This document shows, in pieces, positions 44,662 through 51,613 of a stretch of 64,000 nt of DNA (positions are counted from its first letter, which is position 1; the number at the start of each line of letters is the position of its first letter). The stretch is taken from NCBI GenBank assembly GCA_035565975.1, contig DATMRT010000045.1:62001-126000 (forward strand), read 5' to 3'. The translations under genes and the position numbers were made by a program. A model generated the notes under the pieces. It did no database searches. It was not told the origin of the DNA and saw only the letters and a program-made list of their open reading frames with translations. Source of the DNA: Ga0077530 sp035565975 (GTDB taxonomy: Bacteria > Pseudomonadota > Alphaproteobacteria > Rhizobiales > Hyphomicrobiaceae).

Positions 44662-44973
44662 ATGGCAGTGACGGTCTTCATGGTGCGGGCGACGATCACC
44701 GCGGCGCAGGAGGCCGCTTTCAACAAGTGGTACAACGAAGAGCACGTGCCGCAGGTACTGCGCTACAACGGTGCGGTGAGCGCGCGGCGCTACAAGCGGA
44801 TCATGGGCGAGGACAAGTACGACTACATGGCGCTCTACGAGTTCAAGAGCGAGGAGACGTTCAAGGAATTCCAGGCGTCAGGCCATCTGCGCGAACTGAA
44901 GGCCGAGTACGACAAACATTTCGGCACGACCTCGGACCGCGCCGGCACCGGCTGGGTGCAGGTCTTTCCTTGA
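44662..44973 (+). CDS. Small dimeric alpha-beta barrel protein (EthD/DUF4286-like)
   Basis: A 103-residue protein with the ferredoxin-like pattern of dimeric alpha-beta barrels: VTVFMVRATITAAQEAAFNK, WYNEEHVPQVLRYNGAVSAR, YDYMALYEFKSEETFKEFQ. The WYNEEHVPQVL motif is typical of the EthD/DUF4286 group, some of which assist in ring oxidation or degradation. A strong GGGAGGAG precedes the ATG. It lies 34 bases after the 83-residue gene, third in the monooxygenase operon. Confidence 0.8.
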   Translation: MAVTVFMVRATITAAQEAAFNKWYNEEHVPQVLRYNGAVSARRYKRIMGEDKYDYMALYEFKSEETFKEFQASGHLRELKAEYDKHFGTTSDRAGTGWVQVFP

Positions 44974-45030
44974 TCTGAATTTGCAGCTCAGAAATAGGCG
45001 GGCGCGACGGATGTTGCGCCCGTTCGCGCG

Positions 45031-45222
45031 TCAGAGGCCGCGCATGATGCAGCCGAGCATCAGGATCAGGTGTGAGAGCAGCAGGAACCAGAATTCATTG
45101 CCCTGGATGAGCGGAATCTGCGCGCCGAAGAACTTCACGACGAGGACGCAGACCGTGAGCACGATCGACAGAATGAAGGTGATGATGCCCGGTGCCTTCA
45201 AAACCATGATGATGTCCCCCAT
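45031..45222 (-). CDS. Small two-helix membrane protein of unknown function
   Basis: A 63-residue protein made almost entirely of two transmembrane segments (IITFILSIVLTVCVLVVKFF and FWFLLLSHLILMLGCIMRGL) separated by a short loop GAQIPLIQGNE. The composition is that of a genuine membrane protein. The family is not recognised. It is transcribed toward the convergent barrel-protein gene. Confidence 0.65.
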   Translation of the reverse strand: MGDIIMVLKAPGIITFILSIVLTVCVLVVKFFGAQIPLIQGNEFWFLLLSHLILMLGCIMRGL

Positions 45223-45370
45223 TCCGACACGCGCGCCGAGGCTGCGCCAATTGCTGCATGATCAACACGATTCGGCCGCGCTTGTGACCCCCTCCCCGTG
45301 AGTTTTGCAGAGCGGTGTGGCGCAGGGAATACGTGTATCGCGCCATAGGGTTAGGGGCGGAGGCTCCGGC

Positions 45371-45691
45371 TTATGGCTTCGCCGCGTACTTGAAGCCCGT
45401 GCCCGTCGCGACGACCTCGACGGCGCCGTTCGTGATCACGGGATGGCTGAGGCGCACGGCCAGCACGCCGTCATAGCCCTGCTCGGCGGCACGCGCCTTC
45501 AGCATGTCGAGCGCCCGCGCGATGGTCATGTCGACGAGTTGCTCATATTTGGTCATCCGGCCGCCGATCGTATTGATGATCGCCTCGCGCATGTCGCGCA
45601 CGATGTTGGCGCCGCTGACCGCGACGGCATAGACGATCTCGCCGGTGACGACCTCGGTCTCGTCGATGAAATCGGTGGTCACGAGGCGCAT
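45371..45691 (-). CDS. YbjQ/UPF0145-family protein
   Basis: A 106-residue protein with the YbjQ/DUF74 pattern: VYAVAVSGANIVRDMREAII, a central GGRMTKYEQLVDMTIARALD and VITNGAVEVVATGTGFKY. These proteins form pentameric rings of unknown function and were once annotated as heavy-metal binding. GGAG lies 6 bases before the ATG. It lies 12 bases downstream of a large unknown membrane protein gene on the same strand, so both are likely co-transcribed. Confidence 0.88.
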   Translation of the reverse strand: MRLVTTDFIDETEVVTGEIVYAVAVSGANIVRDMREAIINTIGGRMTKYEQLVDMTIARALDMLKARAAEQGYDGVLAVRLSHPVITNGAVEVVATGTGFKYAAKP

Positions 45692-45703
45692 GGAAACTCC
45701 GGA

Positions 45704-47683
45704 TCAGGATTTGCCGGCGACGACGATACGCGTGCGCCGGCCGAAGATGAGACGCCACAGGACAAGCAGCAGGATCAGCAGGATGAAGCCGAACAGGCTC
45801 AGCGCGATCGGATAGCGGGCCCACAGCAGAATCGGGCTGATGCGCCCGTCGCGCACGGCACGCACATCGTCGGCGAACACGAAGAAGTCGAAGATGCTAT
45901 CGGAACGGGCAATCACGGCCACGGCTTCGGTCTGGTCGCGGCTCGCGAGGATCGCGGCCTGCACACCCGACGCCGTGTAGGCGGCCATCCGCTGCGGCGC
46001 GTTGCCGACAACGGCGAGCAGGCGCTTCGCTGCCGTGGGTTCGAGCGCATTCATGTAGCTCGACAGGGCCTTGAGATCGGTTTCCGGCAGGGCGCGCGCG
46101 AGGCGGTTGAGGTCACGCGGCGGCAGCTCGAGAAGCGGGTCGCGCTCGACGCGCGTCAAGCTTGCGAGGCGGTTGATCGCCACGCGGTCCTCGAGCACGA
46201 GCAGGCGCTCGAGCGCCGTCTTGCTCATTTCCTCCGGCGGGCCGAGGCGATGCAGCTCGTAGGCCACGACCTCGGGCAGCTTGTCGCCCGCAATGGCCCA
46301 CCACTTGAAGCCGGATTCGAGCGAGCGCGCGTCACGCGAGATGGTGATCGCCTCGGTCGGCATGGTCTCAATGGCGCGATGCAGCGTGCCGTCGCCGAGG
46401 CGGCGCGTCAGCGCGGGCTCGCCTTCGCCGGCGAGAATGAGAGCGACGACCTCGTCGAGGCGTGGCAGCTTCGCCGGCGTCACCGTGTCGAGGAAGCGGC
46501 GGAAGCGTTCGTCCTTCTCGGCAAGCTCCAGCACCTTGGCGTGCGCGCGGCGGAACTCGCGCCAGATCTCGGTGACGCGGTCGGCGGCAGAGCCCGATAT
46601 CTCACGCGTATGCTCGTTGATCTGCTCGGCGATGACCTTGGCGAGCTCGGCCTGCACTTTGTCGCGCGTGTCGGTGCTCTTCATCTCCGAAGCGATGATC
46701 GGCAGTACGCCGTGGCGGAATTCCCAGATGTCCTTGGCGATGAGCGCGATGCCGACGCCGCCGGCGACAACGCCGACAATGCGGCTCAGAATGGCGCCGA
46801 CGACGCGCTGGCCGACGGCCATGGCCATGCGTGAGAGCTGGCGCCGCACGATCAGCAGCACCGTGCCCGTGAGGCCCTCAGTGCCCTGGACGAGCACCTG
46901 TCCGGTCGAGACGGTCGCGCTCGCCTTGGAAGGATCGATGACGAACTCGCGGCCCGTATCGCGGCTGACCGCGCGCGCAACCATGCCGCCGTAGCGTGGG
47001 CCGAGAAAGGACTGCACGCACTGCGCCACCGGCTCGGCGGCCGCACCGAGCCCCTGCTCCATGCGCCGGCCGACCTCGTTGCCGACGCTGCTGGCGACAC
47101 CGGCGATGGCTTTCTGCATGGGATCGGAGCGGAACACGCGCTCGGACACGGAGGCCGCCAGCTTTTGCGCCGTCTCCTGAAAGGCGATCGAGCCCCAAAG
47201 CTCGGTCCAGCTCGATTCCTCGCGCACCTCGCCGATGGCGGCATCGACCTGGCGCCAGAGCACGTCATCGACATTGCCGCGCCGCCAAGCCTCGCGCACG
47301 ATCGGCCCATAGTCGAGATCGGCGAGGCTCTTCGTCAGCGCTTCGTGGGTGACACGCGCGACGGCGGCGCGGAAGGCCGTCTCGTCGCCGGCCTGGCACT
47401 GCTCGTATTCGGCGCGCGACATCGGCGCCGCACCGGGAGCAGCAGGCGCGGCGGCTTGCGGCACGGACTGAGGTGCAGGACTGGCCGACGGCTCGGACGG
47501 CGTCTGCGCCGTGTTCTGGCCGGGCTGCGCGCGCAGCGGCACCGCCGGAAGGGAGGACGCGAGCAACCCGGCAATGATGGCGGCAACCGTCCCGCGCCGG
47601 GCCCAGCCGACCCGCCCGCAACACCCCGTGCCGAAAATCAGGATCTGCCGCTCGCTCACGTTCTGCCGCCGGGCTGACGCCAT
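45704..47683 (-). CDS. Large exported/membrane protein of unknown function
   Basis: About 659 residues. An N-terminal hydrophobic segment (TVAAIIAGLLASSLPAVPLRAQ) could be a signal peptide. It is followed by a Pro/Ala/Gln-rich linker and a long helical region with two Gly/Val-rich stretches (QRVVGAILSRIVGVVAGGVG, IALIAKDIWEF). A helical-repeat part follows (LELPPRDLNRLARALPETDL), and a C-terminal transmembrane helix (ALSLFGFILLILLLVLWRLIF) is followed by RRTR. Both ends may be membrane-attached with the bulk in the periplasm. No catalytic motif is visible and the family is not recognised. The start is uncertain: ATG 47683 or GTG 47722, neither with a good ribosome site. Confidence 0.7.
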   Translation of the reverse strand: MASARRQNVSERQILIFGTGCCGRVGWARRGTVAAIIAGLLASSLPAVPLRAQPGQNTAQTPSEPSASPAPQSVPQAAAPAAPGAAPMSRAEYEQCQAGDETAFRAAVARVTHEALTKSLADLDYGPIVREAWRRGNVDDVLWRQVDAAIGEVREESSWTELWGSIAFQETAQKLAASVSERVFRSDPMQKAIAGVASSVGNEVGRRMEQGLGAAAEPVAQCVQSFLGPRYGGMVARAVSRDTGREFVIDPSKASATVSTGQVLVQGTEGLTGTVLLIVRRQLSRMAMAVGQRVVGAILSRIVGVVAGGVGIALIAKDIWEFRHGVLPIIASEMKSTDTRDKVQAELAKVIAEQINEHTREISGSAADRVTEIWREFRRAHAKVLELAEKDERFRRFLDTVTPAKLPRLDEVVALILAGEGEPALTRRLGDGTLHRAIETMPTEAITISRDARSLESGFKWWAIAGDKLPEVVAYELHRLGPPEEMSKTALERLLVLEDRVAINRLASLTRVERDPLLELPPRDLNRLARALPETDLKALSSYMNALEPTAAKRLLAVVGNAPQRMAAYTASGVQAAILASRDQTEAVAVIARSDSIFDFFVFADDVRAVRDGRISPILLWARYPIALSLFGFILLILLLVLWRLIFGRRTRIVVAGKS

Positions 47684-47800
47684 AGCGCAGCCAATGAGCC
47701 ACCGCGCACGCTTTCCGCGCACGGGCGGGCTTGGTTAATTTGTCCCTCTTATATAGCGGCGCCACTGTGGGTGAACAGTGGCGCGGTTCAGTAAGGAACG

Positions 47801-48589
47801 TCAGCGGCCCGATTTCTGTTTCTTCGCATCGAAGAATGCCTTGATCGCGGCCTGGGGCTCGCCGGTGGTGTAGGCCTCGGAAATGGCGTCGATACCGGCG
47901 TAGACGCCCTCCTCCACCGAGACGCGCTCCCAACGGTTCATGAGGGCCTTCTGATTACGCACGGCCTTGGGCGTGGCCCGCCCGATGAGGCCGAGCCAGT
48001 GGCTCACCGCGGCATCGAGCCCCGGAGCGGGCACGACCTTCTGGACGAAGCCCATGGCGAGGGCGGCGTCCGCGCCGAAGGTCTCACCCGTGATCAGGAT
48101 CTCGCGCGTCTTGCCCCAGCCGATAAGGCCCGGCAGCAGCGCCGCCTCGATAACCGACGGCAGGCCCATGTGGACCTCGGGCATCCCGAAGACCGCATTC
48201 CCCGAAGAGACGCGCATGTCGCAGCTTGCCGCGACCTCGAGCCCGGCGCCGAGGCAGAAGCCGTTGATCCGCGCGATGACAGGCACCGGACATTCCCGGA
48301 TCGCGAGGCAGGCCTGATGCAGGCGCGTGATGAAAAGGCGAATGGTATCCGGGTCGGCAGCGCCGAGCTCGCGAAGGTCGGCGCCACCGATGAAAGCCTT
48401 GTCGCCGGCGCCCGTCAGGATGATCGCCCGCAATGAAGCATCGTCCGAAAGCCTTTCGAAAGCTTCACGGAGGCTGATGATCGCGGGCGTCGCGAGGCAG
48501 TTGAGCCGCGGCTGATTATCGATGGTTACAATTGCGACGCACCCGCTCGGGCGCTCCTCGGTCTTCACATGCACGGTGGCTTCGGTCAT
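47801..48589 (-). CDS. Enoyl-CoA hydratase family protein
   Basis: A 262-residue single-domain crotonase. Key parts are KAFIGGADLRELGAADP, INGFCLGAGLEVAASCDMRV and FGMPEVHMGLPSVIEAALLP. Length and motifs are normal; the acyl substrate is unknown. The start codon lies one base from a 78-bp nested palindrome, and the only candidate ribosome site (GGGA) is part of the palindrome arm. Expression of this gene may therefore depend on whether that hairpin folds. Confidence 0.88.
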   Translation of the reverse strand: MTEATVHVKTEERPSGCVAIVTIDNQPRLNCLATPAIISLREAFERLSDDASLRAIILTGAGDKAFIGGADLRELGAADPDTIRLFITRLHQACLAIRECPVPVIARINGFCLGAGLEVAASCDMRVSSGNAVFGMPEVHMGLPSVIEAALLPGLIGWGKTREILITGETFGADAALAMGFVQKVVPAPGLDAAVSHWLGLIGRATPKAVRNQKALMNRWERVSVEEGVYAGIDAISEAYTTGEPQAAIKAFFDAKKQKSGR

Positions 48590-48590
48590 T

Positions 48591-48668
48591 CTAGTGTCCC
48601 GGTTCCGAAGTTCGCTTGATCTCGACGCTGGTGTCCCGAGCGAACTTCGGAAGCGAAAGGGACACTAG
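48591..48668. repeat. 78-bp nested palindrome, element 1
   Basis: The outer 10-bp arms CTAGTGTCCC (48591-48600) and GGGACACTAG (48659-48668) are perfect complements. The inner 12-bp arms CCGAAGTTCGCT (48605-48616) and AGCGAACTTCGG (48639-48650) are also perfect. The loop contains GTGTCCC again. It abuts the start codon of the minus-strand enoyl-CoA hydratase. Confidence 0.9.
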
Positions 48669-48680
48669 TGTCATAGCTTT

Positions 48681-48758
48681 GCTAATGTGATTCAGATCGA
48701 GAAATCCGCGACACAGTATGCCGCGGAAGTTGGCGAATTTCTCGACCATCACATTAGC
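48681..48758. repeat. 78-bp nested palindrome, element 2
   Basis: Outer 10-bp arms GCTAATGTGA (48681-48690) and TCACATTAGC (48749-48758), middle 9-bp arms TCGAGAAAT (48697-48705) and ATTTCTCGA (48737-48745), and inner CCGCG/CGCGG (48706-48710, 48722-48726) all pair perfectly. It has the same total length and nesting as element 1, 12 bases away, but a different sequence. It ends 26 bases before the chosen start of the plus-strand gene at 48785. Confidence 0.9.
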
Positions 48759-48784
48759 CATCCTGCGTGTCTGAAGCCGCACAT

Positions 48785-49429
48785 ATGGCAGAAGCCGCAA
48801 TGCCACTCCAGAACCGCGTCGCCCCGGACGGCTCGATCGCTGCCATCGCGGCGAGAGGCACCCTGATGGGCAACCGCGGCGGCGCCATTCACAACCCAGA
48901 CCGCACACTCGGGTCCCGCCGCTGGGCGAGCCGCCAGTGGATCTGCTGCCGGCTCGAGTTCAACGGCCGCCGGCGCGCGCTCATGCAGCCGGGCCGCTAT
49001 ACAGAGCTCTTCTTCCTCGATGAGGCGACCGCTCTCGCCGCGGGGCATCGCCCGTGCGGGGAATGCCGCCGGCAGGATTTCCTCTGGTTCGCGAAGCTCT
49101 GGGGCGAGACGCATGGCATGAGCGGGCGGGCGATGGCCGAGGACATGGACGCGGTGCTGCACGCTGAGCGCCTGTCCCCCGAGCGTGGAAAGCGCACGTA
49201 CTACGCGACCATCGACACACTGCCCGGCGGGACCTTCATCCTCTGGCAGGGTGCGCCCCACCTCCTGCTCGCCGGCTGGCTCCTGCCGTGGAGTTTCACG
49301 GGCTATGGCACCCCCGTCGAGCGCCCCTCGGCGGGCACAGTCGAAGTGCTGACGCCCCCCTCGATCGTCGCCGTACTTTCGGCCGGTTTCTGCCCCTCAC
49401 TTCATCCGACGGCGCACGCCGTCGATTGA
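48785..49429 (+). CDS. Conserved protein of unknown function with Ada-like Cys motif
   Basis: About 214 residues, soluble. Visible features are GNRGGAIHNPDRTLGSRRWA, WICCRLEFNGRRRALMQPGR, YTELFFLDEATALAAGHRPC and then GECRRQDFLWFAKLW. The GHRPCGECRR stretch resembles the zinc Cys motif (FRPCxRC) of Ada-type DNA-repair N-terminal domains, but the other two zinc ligands are not obvious, so the resemblance may be local. ATG 48785 is taken as start; GTG 48767 and ATG 48800 are possible. The downstream membrane protein gene starts 50 bases later. Confidence 0.68.
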   Translation: MAEAAMPLQNRVAPDGSIAAIAARGTLMGNRGGAIHNPDRTLGSRRWASRQWICCRLEFNGRRRALMQPGRYTELFFLDEATALAAGHRPCGECRRQDFLWFAKLWGETHGMSGRAMAEDMDAVLHAERLSPERGKRTYYATIDTLPGGTFILWQGAPHLLLAGWLLPWSFTGYGTPVERPSAGTVEVLTPPSIVAVLSAGFCPSLHPTAHAVD

Positions 49430-49479
49430 GGCGGGCCCAAGCGCCGCCCAGTCACTGGCAAGCTCGCCCGGGGGACCCA

Positions 49480-50319
49480 ATGACACGCTCGTCGCTGAGG
49501 CGCACGCTGCGGCGCGCCTACTGGATTCTTGCTCTCGTTCTGATCGTCTCCCTCGTGGCCAAGCTTGCAAATCATATTCCGGAGCTTGCGGGTTCGCCGG
49601 CTGAGCGCGTGCTCGCCAGCATCTATGACTATCTCAAGGACATGGCGCTGGTGCTCGTCACGGTCGTCGCCGCCTATCTTGCCAATGTTTTCCAGCGGCG
49701 CGCGATCTTCCTCAATGCCCTCAAGGAGGAATGGCGCAACATCGTCAAGGCGAAGTCGGCGCTGTTCACGTTCACGCAGCGCGAGGCGCCGACACGGGAG
49801 GAATATTTCGCCGCCTTCTGCGCGATCTCGGAATCGCTCGACAACATGCGCGCCGTCTACGCGAACGTCGGCGAGACGCGGCGGCAGATCGGCCTGTACC
49901 CGTACGCGCCGCTGCACGACATGCGCCGGGCCTTGCAATCCATCGAGCCCGAAGTCGGCCGGCGCGTCTCGGCCGAGGACCGCAAGCTCGCCCGCGATGC
50001 GATCCTGCAGTCGTTCTACGCGCTGCGTGAAACATTCCTCGAGGAGCTCGATCTCGAAGCCCCCGACAACCCGCTGCTCATCCACAACGGGCGCCGCATG
50101 AAGAAGCCCGGGGCGCCAGGCTGGGCGCGTCGGCGCCAGTCGGGCCAGCATCGCTACCAGGATCGCGTCGCGCCGGCCGACCCGGCCATCACACCGTTCC
50201 TGACCGCCCTCTACGACAAGGAGCAGACGACGGCCAAGCCCTGGCGGGAGGTCATCAAGAAGCCATCCGCCGCGACCGAGGCGCGACCGCCTGCCGTGGA
50301 GGCGCCCGCGCAGACATGA
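49480..50319 (+). CDS. Membrane protein of unknown function
   Basis: A 279-residue protein with two N-terminal transmembrane helices (YWILALVLIVSLVAKLANHI; MALVLVTVVAAYLANVFQRR). A cytoplasmic domain follows, rich in charged helices (ALKEEWRNIVKAKSALFTFT; EYFAAFCAISESLDNMRAVY; ILQSFYALRETFLEEL), and the tail is basic and Pro-rich. The family is not recognised. ATG 49480 is preceded by GGGGGA 6 bases upstream. It converges on the J-domain gene with a 39-base gap. Confidence 0.72.
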   Translation: MTRSSLRRTLRRAYWILALVLIVSLVAKLANHIPELAGSPAERVLASIYDYLKDMALVLVTVVAAYLANVFQRRAIFLNALKEEWRNIVKAKSALFTFTQREAPTREEYFAAFCAISESLDNMRAVYANVGETRRQIGLYPYAPLHDMRRALQSIEPEVGRRVSAEDRKLARDAILQSFYALRETFLEELDLEAPDNPLLIHNGRRMKKPGAPGWARRRQSGQHRYQDRVAPADPAITPFLTALYDKEQTTAKPWREVIKKPSAATEARPPAVEAPAQT

Positions 50320-50358
50320 GAGCCTGGCGGCACACGTGACAACGAACGGCGCGCGGCC

Positions 50359-50901
50359 TTACCGCGCCGGCGACGAATAGATCGGCGTAATCTTCTGCAC
50401 GACCTTCTGGCGGACTTCCTGATGCGGCGTCTCCAGCGCCGAGAAGGCGGCGTTGACGCGCCGTGCCATGCCTTCGAGGTAGGATCGCACCTCGTCCGGC
50501 AGATCGGCGTTGGCATAGCGGTCGGGATGGTAGACCTTGGCCTTACGCAGGTAGGCGCTGCGAACGTCCTCGTAGGGCGCGCCGAGGGGCAACCCGAGGA
50601 TCGCGTGCGGATCGAAGCCGTCCGCGTCGCGCATCCGCGCGAGCGTCTGGCCGCGGCCGGGGCTGATCAGGCGCACGCCGGCGATTGCATGCTTGGCGAG
50701 ATACTGGCGGGGCCCGTCGAATTCCTCGAACTCGACAAACGGCGCCGTGCCGTTGAGCACATCCGCGAGCGAGCGGGCCTGAGGCACCGCTATGCGGCCC
50801 TTCACTTCGGAGCCATCCGTCAGAGAGAGCGCGACGGCGACGCCCGACGAGGCGGCTTCCGCCGATCCGCTGCCGCTGTCCACTCTGCCGCGCTCGAACA
50901 T
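50359..50901 (-). CDS. J-domain (DnaJ-like) protein
   Basis: A 180-residue protein. The C-terminal half is a J domain: DPHAILGLPLGAPYEDVRSA, then YLRKAKVYHPDRYANADLPD with the HPD tripeptide that stimulates DnaK ATPase. The N-terminal ~95 residues form a separate small domain (VALSLTDGSEVKGRIAVPQA; FVEFEEFDGPRQYLAKHAIA; VRLISPG) that looks like a beta-barrel sensor or adaptor. There is no zinc finger or DnaJ C-terminal domain, so it is a specialised co-chaperone. ATG 50901 is the first codon with a plausible domain start. Confidence 0.85.
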   Translation of the reverse strand: MFERGRVDSGSGSAEAASSGVAVALSLTDGSEVKGRIAVPQARSLADVLNGTAPFVEFEEFDGPRQYLAKHAIAGVRLISPGRGQTLARMRDADGFDPHAILGLPLGAPYEDVRSAYLRKAKVYHPDRYANADLPDEVRSYLEGMARRVNAAFSALETPHQEVRQKVVQKITPIYSSPAR

Positions 50902-51292
50902 GTGCCGATTTCCGAAAACTGTTCCATTTGAGAGCACGGCCGCGTGCTCCCGCTCGCAATCGCAAGAACCGTGCAAGGAATTCTCAACCTATTGCGCGCC
51001 CGCCGTCCGCCCAAAGACGGGAATGCGGCTTTAGACGGGAGCGCGGGTTCGCGCGCAACCACGAGCTGCGATCGCTATTAACAGTTGCTGTAGCACTTCG
51101 TTTGAATATGCCGCCGATAAGGTGGAAAAGCTTTGGATTGAGCTTTGGGGATAAGCCGTTGCGCCCACTGTGGCCTTCGAGAGCCCTGACGTGACTGCAA
51201 ACACACACCCGAGCGGCATCGAATTCTAAGGGGCTTGAAAGATTTAACAATTGGTTACGAATCGCCTACCGCTGGTAAGCGAGAGGAGTCTC

Positions 51293-51376
51293 ATGTTGTG
51301 GTTGCGTTGCCTGTCGGACCGTATCGACCGCCTGTGCAAAAGCTTGCCGTCTAGCGGCGATGGCGAGTGTGCATAA
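51293..51376 (+). CDS. Possible 27-residue small protein or leader peptide
   Basis: ATG 51293 is preceded by AGAGGAG at 5 bases, one of the better ribosome sites in the window, and opens a 27-codon frame (MLWLRCLSDRIDRLCKSL, then a short Ser/Gly/Glu tail) ending TAA. Its Trp/Leu/Arg/Cys content would suit a short amphipathic helix. Overlap with the next small frame suggests possible coupling. No homologue is known to me; support is the ribosome site only. Confidence 0.3.
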   Translation: MLWLRCLSDRIDRLCKSLPSSGDGECA

Positions 51377-51530
51377 GTCGAACCGGTCCGCACCCGTTCA
51401 GATCGAATGCCGAACCGCTGCGCGTCCGGCCAAACCGATTGAAGTCGGTCTGGAGCTCACCGATCCGCAGCAGAACGAGGCGACATGTCGAGGGACTGTC
51501 TCCTTAGCGGCAATGAACGGCCCGGCCTGA
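51360..51530 (+). CDS. Possible 56-residue small protein
   Basis: A frame from ATG 51360 to TGA 51530 that overlaps the 27-codon frame by 17 bases. It contains RTAARPAKPIEVGLELTDPQ and ATCRGTVSLAAMNGPA, a composition like an ordinary protein. There is no separate ribosome site, so it would rely on coupling. It could be chance or the remnant of a longer gene. Confidence 0.2.
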   Translation: MASVHKSNRSAPVQIECRTAARPAKPIEVGLELTDPQQNEATCRGTVSLAAMNGPA

Positions 51531-51613
51531 ACCTCTCTGTGTCGAAGGTCCGCTCGGCCGGCACTTTCTTGCCCGCGTAGGCTGGCCCCAAACGTTAGGG
51601 GGCATTTGAAACG

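Larger units (their letters stand above)
50902..51612. other. Gene-poor intergenic stretch
   Basis: About 710 bases between the J-domain gene and the membrane protein at 51614. The part at 51060-51290 is richer in A and T than its surroundings. No long frame has convincing protein-like composition. Two short frames with some support are listed separately (51293-51376 and 51360-51530). No tRNA, rRNA or known RNA motif was recognised. Confidence 0.55.

Noticed and set aside
45223..45370. A fourth copy of the family A repeat (CCCCCTCCCCGTGAG ... AGGGTTAGGGGCGG).
   Set aside because: Only fragments of the outer blocks are present and the central TTCTGCGATCC block is missing; it may be a decayed remnant, but the match is too weak.
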